Below are positions 17,490-27,136 of a stretch of 64,000 nucleotides of DNA, piece after piece. Position numbers and translations under genes: made by a program. Position 1 is the first letter of the stretch. Every line of letters begins with the position of its first letter. The notes under the pieces were generated by a model that saw only the letters and a program-made list of their open reading frames with translations, did no database searches and was not told the origin of the DNA. This DNA comes from Pseudodesulfovibrio sp. (GTDB lineage Bacteria; Desulfobacterota; Desulfovibrionia; Desulfovibrionales; Desulfovibrionaceae), in contig JAEINO010000001.1 of NCBI GenBank assembly GCA_016342345.1, forward strand, positions 186,001-250,000. Direction: 5' to 3'.

Positions 17490-17954
17490 CTACCCCACCA
17501 CCGGCCACTCCACCCCTCCCGGAAATCCCGCCTGTTGCGGCACATCCCGCAACCCCTGGCGGTACTCTCCCCATGCCGTCTTGCCAGCCTCATCAAGTGG
17601 GCAGTCCGCTAACTGTGTCCAATCGCACCCGGCAAGCAACCGGTCCCGCTCGGCCCGGATTGCGTCACCTTCAGCCTCTGTCCTTGCCGCTTCGTCAACA
17701 GTGGCCGTGATTATCTCCTCACGATAGACAAGATCCTCACCCTTCACCCACTCAGTCTCGTATGAGCAACAAGGTTGGAGGTCTATAGGAATAGCCTCAT
17801 TGTAACCAGTGGCGTCCCACTGTTCAGCGGTGAAGTCACTCGTCATGACGTTGACTTCCGTAACCTCACCAGATGCCAGAGTGCGCTCTTCGACAACCTT
17901 GCGCGGCAGTTTAACCGGCTTGTGGACTTGACCGTTTCTGATCCAATACGTCAT
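17490..17954 (-). CDS. Phage tail assembly chaperone-like protein
   Basis: 154-aa last gene of the late operon. The C-terminal third (RAERDRLLAGCDWTQLADCP, then EYRQGLRDVPQQ) is the conserved core of the Phage_tail_APC family (tail assembly chaperones, often next to fibre genes). The N-terminal half is beta-rich and unrecognised. Lies directly downstream of the fibre-tip gene and upstream of the terminator at 17424-17462, as expected for a fibre assembly helper. Confidence 0.75.
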   Translation of the reverse strand: MTYWIRNGQVHKPVKLPRKVVEERTLASGEVTEVNVMTSDFTAEQWDATGYNEAIPIDLQPCCSYETEWVKGEDLVYREEIITATVDEAARTEAEGDAIRAERDRLLAGCDWTQLADCPLDEAGKTAWGEYRQGLRDVPQQAGFPGGVEWPVVG

Positions 17955-17963
17955 GGCTCCCTC

Positions 17964-18920
17964 CTATACTTCGGTTGCCTGTGTTGCGGTTATGTCCCAT
18001 GAATTTGGCGAGTCATAGATAGCATTATATGCCCCGACTTCTTGTGCGATCCATTGGCCTCCTGGGTTTGTCTCGTTGGCTATCCTAAACCCATTACACT
18101 CAACAGGAGTATCTAGCGTGAGCGTGATCCAGGTGAGTCCTGACCGCACACCAGTAAAAGTTTGAGCATCGGCCCAGTTTGCCCCACCATCAGTGGTGTA
18201 TTGGATTTTTACAGAGCTAGGGACATAATCCAAAATATTCCAAGTGTAATACTGCGCCTTACCCAACGTAATTGTCACGCCAAACAAATACCCAATGTAT
18301 TCACCGATCCCAACAACCCCAGCCTGCCAGTATGTGTCAATGCTATTATCAAATGCCTTTTCGGCGTTATAACTAGCAGAGTAATTACTTGATGATATGG
18401 CCGTTCCGCCAGTACACAGGTCTGTCGAGCCATATGACAACTCCACATCCTGCGCTGTATCAAACCCAAGATAGTCAGCGTCCGAGAAGTCAAGGCGGCT
18501 ATCAGTCGAACCAAACGTAATGGAGGACTCATCGACGTCCTTTGCAACGCAGCCGTTACCAGAGCCAGACACGAAGAGGCCGATATCAACCAGACCCTCC
18601 ATGCAAAACAGGTCTCCCCAGCCGCCTGTATACTCACCAAACTCTTCAATGAGTACGTTGCTAATCAGGTCTCCGTATGTTGATCCAACGGTTCCGGTAT
18701 ACTCGGATGAGGTGCCGTTATTTATGGTGACGTAGATCACACCACTGTCGGACTGGATGAACACATGGTCCTCATCAGATGTCCCAGGATCATTATACCA
18801 TAGTGATATCGTGTAGTTGCCAGCATATAGCGTTGGCGAACTGGTGATGCTCGTCATAATAGCCCAGAATGGGATGGGGTAGCCACCAGCATCGCCGCTT
18901 TCCTTTGGAGTCAAAGCCAT
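17964..18920 (-). CDS. Tail-fibre tip protein with discoidin-like carbohydrate-binding domain
   Basis: 318 aa, no enzyme motif. Residues about 155-315 resemble an F5/8-type C (discoidin) domain: SSSNYSASYNAEKAFDNSID, the Trp-rich DTYWQAG, QYTTDGGANW and the hydrophobic RIANETNPGGQW end. These domains bind sugars or lipids, which fits receptor recognition. The first 150 residues are Gly/Ser/Thr-rich and unrecognised. It follows the T7-type fibre gene by 2 bp with GGAGG in front, so the two probably make one fibre assembly. The host target is unknown. Confidence 0.7.
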   Translation of the reverse strand: MALTPKESGDAGGYPIPFWAIMTSITSSPTLYAGNYTISLWYNDPGTSDEDHVFIQSDSGVIYVTINNGTSSEYTGTVGSTYGDLISNVLIEEFGEYTGGWGDLFCMEGLVDIGLFVSGSGNGCVAKDVDESSITFGSTDSRLDFSDADYLGFDTAQDVELSYGSTDLCTGGTAISSSNYSASYNAEKAFDNSIDTYWQAGVVGIGEYIGYLFGVTITLGKAQYYTWNILDYVPSSVKIQYTTDGGANWADAQTFTGVRSGLTWITLTLDTPVECNGFRIANETNPGGQWIAQEVGAYNAIYDSPNSWDITATQATEV

Positions 18921-18922
18921 GT

Positions 18923-19849
18923 CTATACCTCCATGTTTTGCAGTGACACAATGGTCTTGCGGCTGTTGAACTGCTCCACAACGATGCGGACTTCTCCAGC
19001 AGCGGAGTCCGGGTCGCCAAGTGCGCCATTGGTCTTGTAGCTTGTAGCGATGGAGAGCGTATTGGTGGCCGGGTAGACATGGAAAACATAAGCCCCGTCA
19101 TAGGGCAGTGTTGCATCGGAGAATGTGGACGTTGCCGAAAGCGTCCACTCGATATGATTGCGGGTCACGGTCAGGTTGGACAAGTCCGTGCCAGTGTGTA
19201 TCTGAGCCTCGTCACCAAAGACGGTCTGGAGTATGTCGGGGGTGTCGGCCTTGAGAACAGAACTTAAACCAAACGCAGTCAACGCCGCTGCAACGGACGT
19301 TTTCCCCGTCCCTCCCTGCGCCACCTCCAGCGGCAAGATTACAGCTCCCAGCTCGGCAACATCCTTGTTGCCCATTTCTGTTGACGAAAGCCAATACAAA
19401 ACCCTTCCTGCTTCCGGTTCCGGCACCACCAAATCCTCAATTTCGGATGTCTCCGGCAGCTTGAAACATCTCTTCAAGGTCTTGGCATGTTGCTGATCAA
19501 TCATAACGCCAAGATTTATATCCGTTTCAAACACCTTCGCGGGTAGCCTGTCGTCGTCAATATATTCACTGAGTTGAGTAAGCGGCACAGCACGAATAAT
19601 CAGAACCTTGTGACCCGCTGTTCGTCCGGTACTAAAAACCACCTTGCCGGTTTTTTTGTCGGCATCAGTGTGAACCATCATAAAATCAGAGTTAAGCGTC
19701 TGCTTAATCCACAGAGTTCCATTTTCAAGCACTTCCCCATCATAAACAGTAAGATGGTCAGAATAATACACAGGAAAATCAAACACAAAATCAATCTGCC
19801 CGTCCGTGGCCGTATACCGCACTTCATTTGTATCATTCTTGATTTGCAT
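18923..19849 (-). CDS. T7 gp17-type tail fibre protein
   Basis: 308 aa. The N-terminal 130 residues match the virion-attachment part of T7-type fibres: YTATDGQIDFVFDFP (about 12-26), LTVYDGE, then AKVFETDINLGVMIDQQHAK. The remaining 170 residues are a short, beta-rich shaft and end with no recognisable enzyme. SD GGAGGG lies 8 bp upstream, overlapping the end of the preceding virion gene. Host-range determination is likely shared with the discoidin-like gene downstream. Confidence 0.82.
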   Translation of the reverse strand: MQIKNDTNEVRYTATDGQIDFVFDFPVYYSDHLTVYDGEVLENGTLWIKQTLNSDFMMVHTDADKKTGKVVFSTGRTAGHKVLIIRAVPLTQLSEYIDDDRLPAKVFETDINLGVMIDQQHAKTLKRCFKLPETSEIEDLVVPEPEAGRVLYWLSSTEMGNKDVAELGAVILPLEVAQGGTGKTSVAAALTAFGLSSVLKADTPDILQTVFGDEAQIHTGTDLSNLTVTRNHIEWTLSATSTFSDATLPYDGAYVFHVYPATNTLSIATSYKTNGALGDPDSAAGEVRIVVEQFNSRKTIVSLQNMEV

Positions 19850-19851
19850 TA

Positions 19852-22515
19852 CTAAAACCCTCCTCCGCGTTTGATATGATTTGAAGGAGGTGAAATCATC
19901 TCCTGCCCGTTGTTCTTTTTCAGTCTCCGCTCCATGCGCCGCAGATACCCTGGACTCATCATCTCCTGAAGATTGTAGAGAATCAGGTAATCAAGCGGAA
20001 GCCGCGTATAAAACAGATTGATGTAAGGCGTGTTGTTTTTGGCAAAATGGAAAGCCCGCGCAGCACTCGGAGGGTCTCCATGCGCAGTGTTAATGACCAT
20101 CCGTGCAAAGTCGTCAAGAGAGTTGAGTACCGGCCCCTCCAATGTCTTGAGTGGCCCGGACCCGAATCTATCATATTTGTTCAACAAAAAATCACCATAG
20201 ATGCCCGCTCCGCCGCCCTGCATAAAGGCCGCACCCCATGCTCCAGGGTCGGTAATATCTCGCGGCTCCCGCCCCTTGACAATATCCTTCATACTCATGG
20301 CGAGATAGCCGAGCACGGTTGTGGATGCTATGAGATGTGCAAGCCCGGCCTTGTCCATCGTGCCGCCCGGTCCACCTTTGGCGTGGGCGTAGATCATCCG
20401 TTGCCCAAAGGCCACAGGAAATGACTTGAACTGCATCATGAACCGCGCTGCCTCACCCCAAATGGTGCCGGGCTGCAATCCTGCGGTCTGCCATCGGCGT
20501 GTCCGCTCGTCCGGCATGATGACGCCGTAGTTTGTTTCGTCAATAAAATACGCGCCCAGCTTGTCCTCAATTTCCATGCGAGCGTTCTCGCGCAGAGCCT
20601 TGCGCCTTCTATCCAGATTCAAGTCCACATGCATCCTGTATTCAGGATCATTCTTGGGAGTCTGCGCACCCTGCTTCCTTTTCTTCAGCCATTGATCCTG
20701 AACAAACGCCTCATACTCGGCCAGCTTTGGTGCAATGTAGGCATCCACCACATCATCCCCAAGCATCCGCGCAGCCTCCGGCGTCACATATCCCTTGCCG
20801 TCTACTTTATGTTTTTCCAATGCCTGAACAGCTTTCCACGTCCGTTCATCTATGCCGTGTTGCTGGAGCGTGGAGCGGAAACGCTCTGTTAATTTCCCCC
20901 ATTCCTTTGCGGATCGGGTCGCCATGTGCGCCGAACTCATCATGGCAAATGTGGATCGGTTGCGCTCCGTCCAGTCCGTCAGACCGGACAGCTTAAAAAA
21001 TGTTTGTGAGGCTTTGTTAAATTTTCCACTCACCTGATCCTCGGCCATAAACCGTGCATGGATATCGCCAAGCATTCCATCAAACCCCACACCAAGCAGA
21101 TAAGCCAGTTCCTTTTTCTCGTGCGACAGCTTGCCCTCGAACAGTCCCTTGACCATACCGGAATACCCTTCCAGCAACGGCACATCCTGTACCCGCAACC
21201 GCGCCGCAGACGTGGCAAGGTCTGTCACGGACGACAACACCGCCATGCCCAACTTCGCCATAGAGGTCCATGTGCGCAGATATGAACCAGCCTTGGCACC
21301 AATGTGATTGTGTGGTTTGTCAGCCCGCCCGGTCACGAGATTGAACGACATGGCAATGGGGCTGTTGACCTGATCAAGAGAACGCGGCAGCTTCCCTGCC
21401 TGCTTCTTCTTTTCAATGTCAGTCAGCATGGGATCATCCCATATCTTCTTTTCCACATTTTTGAGATACCGCTCCATGAACGCCTGCGGATTTGGCCCCA
21501 TGAATTCCATGGATGCTGCACTGGTGGCATTGTCCCGCAAATGATGCATGACCGAATCAAACACATTGCCGGTCCCAAAGGCATCGGCATATTCCATCCA
21601 CTTGTCTGCATCCTTGAAGAAGAGCACCCGATGCTGATTGGCAAGCTGTTGTGCCATGTCGGACGGACCGGAAAGGACCATGTTCTGCCAGTCGGTCATG
21701 GTCGCCACATCCGTTCCGCGCACGATTTTGTAATAAATATTCTCCAGAGCTTCAGGAATATGGGCCGGGTTCATGTTGCCAAACGTCCGTTCCATATCCA
21801 GCAGGTCACTCTTCATGATGAAATCCCGCCATTCATTGAGACCGGTTTTCATGATCCGCGCAACGTCATGACGCTGTGGCACCCAATTGTGCAACCGCTT
21901 CACGTCCGCACCAGCAATCTGTACCCGCCGTCTGGACACATCGGCCACATCAGAAAGCACCTGAGCAAACCACTGCGCATCCTTGTTGCCGGTCACAAGC
22001 TGCCCCTCGTCAATGTGGAACATTTCCGTGGTCACATCATTGACGAACTGCTTGTCCTTGCGAATGAGCTTCAAAACATGTGGCCGCTCACCTTCAATCA
22101 TGGAAAGGATCTTCCCTGCCCACCGCTGTTCAAGGTCCGCCCGGAGCGTGGAGACAGACACACGCCCGCCTTCCATGTTGGCATGATGTCCCAACAGCAC
22201 GGCATCCAATGCCTGCGCATAAGTCAGCTTGCCATTGACGCGCAGACCCTCCTCATGAGCGTCAAACTTCTCGCGCACGATGATATTTTTCAGCAGCTTG
22301 GCCTTGTCCTTGATAGCCGCCTCATGTGCTACCTCGCCAAATCCCTGCGCAATATGCTCCAGTTCGATGTTGGCTCGATCCAACCCCATTTCTGCGGAAA
22401 CACGGTCTTTCTGATCGAGCATGGACTGCATGATGTCCATGGCCTCGGAGTCATTCACTCCGGCATGGTCCATGATATCCTGAACGCAATTATCTACATG
22501 ATAGCGAGGACTCAC
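19852..22515 (-). CDS. Large internal virion protein
   Basis: 887-aa protein, highly helical, without signal peptide or catalytic motif I can name. I place the start at GTG 22515: an AAGGAGG sits 8 bp before it and the GTG overlaps the upstream stop in a GTGA junction. The frame also opens at 22536. A hydrophobic stretch near residues 760-780 (AHLIASTTVLGYLAMSM) could insert in a membrane. Place and size match the T7 gp15/gp16 class of ejected core proteins, but the sequence does not prove it. Confidence 0.75.
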   Translation of the reverse strand: MSPRYHVDNCVQDIMDHAGVNDSEAMDIMQSMLDQKDRVSAEMGLDRANIELEHIAQGFGEVAHEAAIKDKAKLLKNIIVREKFDAHEEGLRVNGKLTYAQALDAVLLGHHANMEGGRVSVSTLRADLEQRWAGKILSMIEGERPHVLKLIRKDKQFVNDVTTEMFHIDEGQLVTGNKDAQWFAQVLSDVADVSRRRVQIAGADVKRLHNWVPQRHDVARIMKTGLNEWRDFIMKSDLLDMERTFGNMNPAHIPEALENIYYKIVRGTDVATMTDWQNMVLSGPSDMAQQLANQHRVLFFKDADKWMEYADAFGTGNVFDSVMHHLRDNATSAASMEFMGPNPQAFMERYLKNVEKKIWDDPMLTDIEKKKQAGKLPRSLDQVNSPIAMSFNLVTGRADKPHNHIGAKAGSYLRTWTSMAKLGMAVLSSVTDLATSAARLRVQDVPLLEGYSGMVKGLFEGKLSHEKKELAYLLGVGFDGMLGDIHARFMAEDQVSGKFNKASQTFFKLSGLTDWTERNRSTFAMMSSAHMATRSAKEWGKLTERFRSTLQQHGIDERTWKAVQALEKHKVDGKGYVTPEAARMLGDDVVDAYIAPKLAEYEAFVQDQWLKKRKQGAQTPKNDPEYRMHVDLNLDRRRKALRENARMEIEDKLGAYFIDETNYGVIMPDERTRRWQTAGLQPGTIWGEAARFMMQFKSFPVAFGQRMIYAHAKGGPGGTMDKAGLAHLIASTTVLGYLAMSMKDIVKGREPRDITDPGAWGAAFMQGGGAGIYGDFLLNKYDRFGSGPLKTLEGPVLNSLDDFARMVINTAHGDPPSAARAFHFAKNNTPYINLFYTRLPLDYLILYNLQEMMSPGYLRRMERRLKKNNGQEMISPPSNHIKRGGGF

Positions 22516-25127
22516 AGCCCAAACCTCCTTATGCATGCGGCAGCGGCTTTGAAGGCTTCAGACATGCGCCCGGCCTGCTCCACCCCACGATCTGCGGCTT
22601 GTAATTCCAAAACTTCCTGCTCTGTAATCCGTCCAGATTCCACGAGCACCTGCACATCTTCCATATCGCGGGCAAGCAATTCATCGGCCACGTCTTCTGG
22701 CTCCACCCCATCCATGGGATCAAGCACATCATGCTCCGGCCTCTCGGTACGCCAGTCAAGACGGTCCTTCGGAGGAAACTCGTTGAATCGTTGGGAAAGA
22801 ATGCGGGAAAGGGATTCCCCGGCTTGATCTAGATCGGCTCCGTCAAAGACACGAACGTGCGCCCTGCCATCCGGCAGGAATTCAACAGAACCATTTGAAG
22901 GGGTTACATCTCCAGAACTTGCTCGTACTCGGCCAGCAGACGCACCTTGTTCTTGGTCACCCACTCCTCGTTGTGATCGGCCAGCAGCATCTGAATCGAA
23001 CGAATAGCGAACTGGTGATCCATCTCGTCTCCCGGCAAGTTGCTTACCTCTAGCAGCCTCAAAACGTCCTCGTACGTCACTTGAACTTCGACTGATTCCT
23101 TCGGGGTATTCAAGGAAGATGATGTCTGGTTTTCCGTGTGTTGCATAATCCCACCCCTTTGGGGCTTGTGCGTCATCCCATGGGACACGCTGAGTTTCTA
23201 CAAATCCAAAATAACTATAATATTTTCTCAGCATACCGTCAACGCAATCAAGGCGTTTTGCACCCTTGGAAATGGCCTCCAGCATGGCTTCCACGCCTCT
23301 GCCCGGCACGCCGGACGAGTTCATGACACCAAGCAGTTCCCCATCAGGTTTGAGCACGTACCCAACACCGTCTTCCGACATGCGAACATCCCATCCACGC
23401 ATTTCCATTGGTGTGTATGGGGTTAGAAAATCCCTGCGTAATTTTGGTAATTTGTTCCGCTGTTTAAGATACTTTGCCGCAGTTGTCTTACACAGATTCA
23501 ACCGGCTATGTTTCTTGCCTTCACCCATGGTCCACTGCACGGCATCCTTGACGATCCCGGCAATTTCCTCATCGGTCATCTCCATGCCCAGACCTCGCTC
23601 GCGCAAGAAATCACGGAACCACACCTTTATCTGATCCCATGCCGTACGCTCAATGTCGGTCAGGTCCGCACCTTTGGTTATTTTTTCACCAATGTGCGCC
23701 AGCATTTCCTCGGCGGCTTCACGTCGATGAGCCGCATTGTCAAAATTCAGTTTGTATGACTTCCGAATATCCTCCAGCGAATCCGCGCCAAAGTGGTCAT
23801 ACATTTGGTCCATCAGCCCATCAAACTTGCGAGAATCTCCCACCAGCCCCCGCAATCCATGGTGAACGCCTTGCTCATGAATCCACTTGGCTGCCACTTG
23901 ATCCGGCGAACTGAATCCATCCGCCACCATATAAACTTTCTTGGTTGTTCCGTCTCGCAATGCCCGAACCGGACCGGTCATGCCGCGTTGTTTATAGTGA
24001 TCCTTGATATGGTCCGGCAAATCATCGAACGACTGCACAACCCGCAGGTCCATGGCCCGCGTAGCCTTGCCCTGAAAACGTCCGGCCACGGCTTCAACAT
24101 CCGCAACTTTCATCCCCTCGCCACCCTCGGCCAAATCAAACCGTATATCCCCGGCTACAGGCTGGCCTCCCACGGTAACGTCCGCAATATGCTTCCGGTA
24201 CCAGGTTGGAACATCCATACCGGACGCAGCGGCCACCCCGTCCAACCGGGAAAGAAAAAAGGAAACCTGTTCGGTATTCAGTCCCCCCTCACTCAACCTT
24301 TGCACGGCAAGATCACGGTTGAACTGATTGGCCTCCACCGTCTCCTTCAGGATCGGCCCAACGTCCACAGCCCTGCCTTCGGATACGTCCAGGGTCGCCT
24401 TCTGCAACGCCTGCAACACGCCCGCTTTTGTTTCCCCCTTGAAATGCTTTGCCCATGCCCCGCCCGCGCCGCCAAAAAGTATACCCACACCGGTTCCCAG
24501 CATGGTATCCACGGCATAGTCCTCGAAAGTCATTTTCTCACCACGCCGTTCAAGATCCGCCCCGATCATCGGGTTGAAAAGCACGTTGCCCGCACCGGCC
24601 TCGATACCGGACGCAGCCATGCGGCCACCTATGGACCCCATCCTGCCTATCATCTTGAGCTTTGTAGCCTGCCCCATAAATGGAATAAAGTTCACCGGGT
24701 CAGCCATACCAATACCCATCTGCACACCAAAACCCGCCACCTTCTGCCCAGTGGTCTGTCTGAACAGGATCTCATCACGTGTACGCCGCTCGTCAAAATC
24801 TTCGGCCAGAACCTTGGCCCGCACCGGATTCATACGCTCGTCCCACTCCACGCCATCGCGGTAATGCTCGTGTTCCGGCCAATCCTCCTTGGGAATATTC
24901 TCTTTCTCGGCATTCAGCTCATTCTCGTACCAATTACTTCCACCATAGGCCTTGATCTCTGCATATTTTTCTTGCAGTGCATCCTGCGCCCGTCCAAGCA
25001 CGTTCCAATCCCACGCACTCGCCGCATTAGCTCCCATGGCCTCGCCCCATGAAGGGGCATTGGCACCAAGGTTCATGGCAATATCGCGGTCAGTGGCGGG
25101 CCGATCTTTGGGTGTCATGAATGGCAT
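22512..25127 (-). CDS. Large virion protein with zincin-like and acetyltransferase-like segments
   Basis: 871 aa. Residues about 110-260 are Gly/Ala-rich with membrane-like stretches (GMADPVNFIPF; GTGVGILFGGAGGAW). Around residue 415 the segment WIHEQGVHHGLRGL has a HExxxHH pattern like the metallopeptidase-type motif of phage polyvalent proteins. Around 590-650, LLGVMNSSGVPG and LDCVDGMLRKYYSYFGF look like a GNAT-type acetyl-CoA fold. The stretch after it (about 660-740) is low-complexity Arg/Ser/Gly and hides another gene (22904-23146). It is translationally coupled to the following gene and likely co-ejected with DNA. Enzyme activity is an inference. Confidence 0.7.
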   Translation of the reverse strand: MPFMTPKDRPATDRDIAMNLGANAPSWGEAMGANAASAWDWNVLGRAQDALQEKYAEIKAYGGSNWYENELNAEKENIPKEDWPEHEHYRDGVEWDERMNPVRAKVLAEDFDERRTRDEILFRQTTGQKVAGFGVQMGIGMADPVNFIPFMGQATKLKMIGRMGSIGGRMAASGIEAGAGNVLFNPMIGADLERRGEKMTFEDYAVDTMLGTGVGILFGGAGGAWAKHFKGETKAGVLQALQKATLDVSEGRAVDVGPILKETVEANQFNRDLAVQRLSEGGLNTEQVSFFLSRLDGVAAASGMDVPTWYRKHIADVTVGGQPVAGDIRFDLAEGGEGMKVADVEAVAGRFQGKATRAMDLRVVQSFDDLPDHIKDHYKQRGMTGPVRALRDGTTKKVYMVADGFSSPDQVAAKWIHEQGVHHGLRGLVGDSRKFDGLMDQMYDHFGADSLEDIRKSYKLNFDNAAHRREAAEEMLAHIGEKITKGADLTDIERTAWDQIKVWFRDFLRERGLGMEMTDEEIAGIVKDAVQWTMGEGKKHSRLNLCKTTAAKYLKQRNKLPKLRRDFLTPYTPMEMRGWDVRMSEDGVGYVLKPDGELLGVMNSSGVPGRGVEAMLEAISKGAKRLDCVDGMLRKYYSYFGFVETQRVPWDDAQAPKGWDYATHGKPDIIFLEYPEGISRSSSDVRGRFEAARGKQLAGRRDGSPVRYSFDSDAAGRSQRGVGDQEQGASAGRVRASSGDVTPSNGSVEFLPDGRAHVRVFDGADLDQAGESLSRILSQRFNEFPPKDRLDWRTERPEHDVLDPMDGVEPEDVADELLARDMEDVQVLVESGRITEQEVLELQAADRGVEQAGRMSEAFKAAAACIRRFGL
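22904..23146 (-). CDS. Overprinted small ORF inside the 871-aa virion gene
   Basis: An 80-aa frame, different from that of the surrounding gene. Its composition is that of a folded protein: QVTYEDVLRLLEVSNLPG, then FAIRSIQMLLADHNEEW and KNKVRLLAEYEQVLEM, amphipathic helices with normal amino-acid balance. By contrast the host frame here is Arg/Ser/Gly low complexity. ATG 23146 follows AAGGGGTGGG at useful spacing; an upstream start at 23188 is less likely. No function is known. Confidence 0.6.
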   Translation of the reverse strand: MQHTENQTSSSLNTPKESVEVQVTYEDVLRLLEVSNLPGDEMDHQFAIRSIQMLLADHNEEWVTKNKVRLLAEYEQVLEM

Positions 25128-25130
25128 GGG

Positions 25131-27128
25131 CTATTCCCTTCCCATGGGGCTTCCCACTTCGCGGTTGCTGCCGTGCGCCCTCATGACCTTATCCAAATCT
25201 CCCACGCCATATACAGATTGGAAGTTCTGGCTTGTGGCAACAAGACTATCCAATTCATCATACCCGACCACAACAATCTTGCCATCCCGAGACATGGCTG
25301 CGCCCCCATGGGGAAGCACCAAAACAAATCCGGTGCCGTTGTCCGCGTTCTTCCACACGCCGTCCTTGAAAGCTCCGAACTCTTCCGGCAGACTCCGACG
25401 ATATTCACGCAGCTTTCCGGCCACATCGTCCGCATCTATATCTTTCGGTGTGTAAATAAGCACATCATCGTCAGCCAGAAATTCAAAACGATCATTCCAC
25501 AGCCGAGCCATGGCTCCACTGGCATCGCCACCAGCCAGCCCCATTTTCATGGTCATATCGTAAAGTTGCTTGCTCAATTCCTGATGTGCCGGATTGCCGG
25601 TCAGATTGTACAACTGAGTGAACAGTTCCCCCGGTCCCTCGTGAAATGCACTCCCGATATCCTTCTTGATAGACGTGGCAACCTCTGGCGAAACGGCAAT
25701 GTCACTTTCCTTCATGGCGGCAACGTCCAGTGCCTTGCGCCCCAGAATGGGATCATCCATGTAGACCTCGGCCATGAACGTATGGCCCAAGCCAAGCCCC
25801 AACTCTGCCAACGCCTGCCTATCAAATTCCCCATAACCACCCAAGCCTTGCAGAATCTCGGCCTTGCCATCCCCGTCCGCCCGCTCGTACTTGTCCTTCA
25901 ACCCCTTGGCCTGCCCGGTGCTCAACACCTTGGGTTCAGCCGCGCCGAATTCCTTCTGCAAATCCATGGACGCCCGCAACACGAACGGACCTAAGTCCTC
26001 ATCCTTAACCCATGAGTCAGCCGCTTCACGCGCCCGACGCTCCGCCTCCGGTTGGACGAATCCGGCCTGATCCCCCTGAAATGCCTTGGCCCGTTGCATG
26101 ACCATCTGCCCGGCCCGCTGATACATGGCCATATCATCCTGGTACCCATCACTGCCCGGTTCTGGCCGCAGGGTTTCCACCATCTGCATCTGCTCGGAAA
26201 ATGGTTTGAACTTCACGGAATCCATAGTATCCCGCGCCCTATATGCTCGGCTAAACTGCCCCTCAAATTTTGTCTTGATCGCCGCACCGCGTTCACCAAG
26301 TCCGCCCAACTCCCGCAGCATGTCCTCGGTGCCATCCATAGGCACCCCTTCATTCATGGCAGACGCCAGCGAATCCTCAAGCCTCGGCAAGAGTACATTA
26401 GTCCGATCAACCTGATGCTCCCTGAATTTGCGCTCATTGTCCCGCTTGATTCCATGGTGCCGGGCTTCAAGCTGCCCAAGCTGATCCGGGTTCAAATCCA
26501 TGAACGGAGTAGGATCAAATTCACTTTCACCGGTAATTTTTCCCCATGCCCTCTTGAACTTCACATTATCCCGGTGCCGGTCCCGCATCTGCACAAATGC
26601 AGCCGGAGCCATGTGCGGCTTGATTGCCTCCAGTCGTGCGTCCCACATGCCTTGTGCTTTGGCATGTGCCTCATCGGTAGGAGCCTGAATCATGTGATTC
26701 AGATATTCGTCCGTGTCCTCATGAAACCGGGCCACTCTTTGAGTCGAATCCTTCTTGTTGACAATGGCCGTCCACTTGATGCCATCCCGTTCAGACGCCA
26801 ACTCAAAATGATTCTTGAGTTTTTCCTGCACACGGCCACTCTTGCCCTCGTACAGGGAATCAGACAGAGCCTTGAGCTTTTCAGCCCGTCTCTTTCCCAG
26901 GGTCGCAAAATCTTCGTCCTTGTCAAATTCCTCGTCCAGGGAGTTCACGCCCTTGACAAAGGCAAGCTGCGCAGACTGGTAATCGTCCTCGTCCCGACTG
27001 GCAGCCATGTTCAGAGCCATGCGGCGCATCTCGGTACTAATGCCGTCCATGCCTCCCGCACGGGGTAGGGCTTCACGGCTTCCTGTAGTCGGATTCAAAC
27101 CGCCTGCTGTATAACTTTTCAGTTCCAT
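25131..27128 (-). CDS. Internal virion-type structural protein
   Basis: 665-aa, almost entirely helical, highly charged protein with no membrane segment and no enzyme signature. Gly/Asp-rich patches break the helices. It lies between tubular protein B with a small virion protein on one side and two larger virion proteins on the other, the position of injection or core proteins in T7-like phages. An SD (GGGG) precedes ATG. I do not recognise it by sequence alone. Confidence 0.72.
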   Translation of the reverse strand: MELKSYTAGGLNPTTGSREALPRAGGMDGISTEMRRMALNMAASRDEDDYQSAQLAFVKGVNSLDEEFDKDEDFATLGKRRAEKLKALSDSLYEGKSGRVQEKLKNHFELASERDGIKWTAIVNKKDSTQRVARFHEDTDEYLNHMIQAPTDEAHAKAQGMWDARLEAIKPHMAPAAFVQMRDRHRDNVKFKRAWGKITGESEFDPTPFMDLNPDQLGQLEARHHGIKRDNERKFREHQVDRTNVLLPRLEDSLASAMNEGVPMDGTEDMLRELGGLGERGAAIKTKFEGQFSRAYRARDTMDSVKFKPFSEQMQMVETLRPEPGSDGYQDDMAMYQRAGQMVMQRAKAFQGDQAGFVQPEAERRAREAADSWVKDEDLGPFVLRASMDLQKEFGAAEPKVLSTGQAKGLKDKYERADGDGKAEILQGLGGYGEFDRQALAELGLGLGHTFMAEVYMDDPILGRKALDVAAMKESDIAVSPEVATSIKKDIGSAFHEGPGELFTQLYNLTGNPAHQELSKQLYDMTMKMGLAGGDASGAMARLWNDRFEFLADDDVLIYTPKDIDADDVAGKLREYRRSLPEEFGAFKDGVWKNADNGTGFVLVLPHGGAAMSRDGKIVVVGYDELDSLVATSQNFQSVYGVGDLDKVMRAHGSNREVGSPMGRE

Positions 27129-27136
27129 ATTGCCCC

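Noticed and set aside
21304-22827. 507-aa plus-strand open frame
   Set aside because: It lies antisense to two virion genes, has no ribosome-binding site, and its composition (His, Pro, Arg-rich) is that of a shadow frame. The same holds for long plus-strand frames at 23793-25052, 26052-27068 and 33494-34945.
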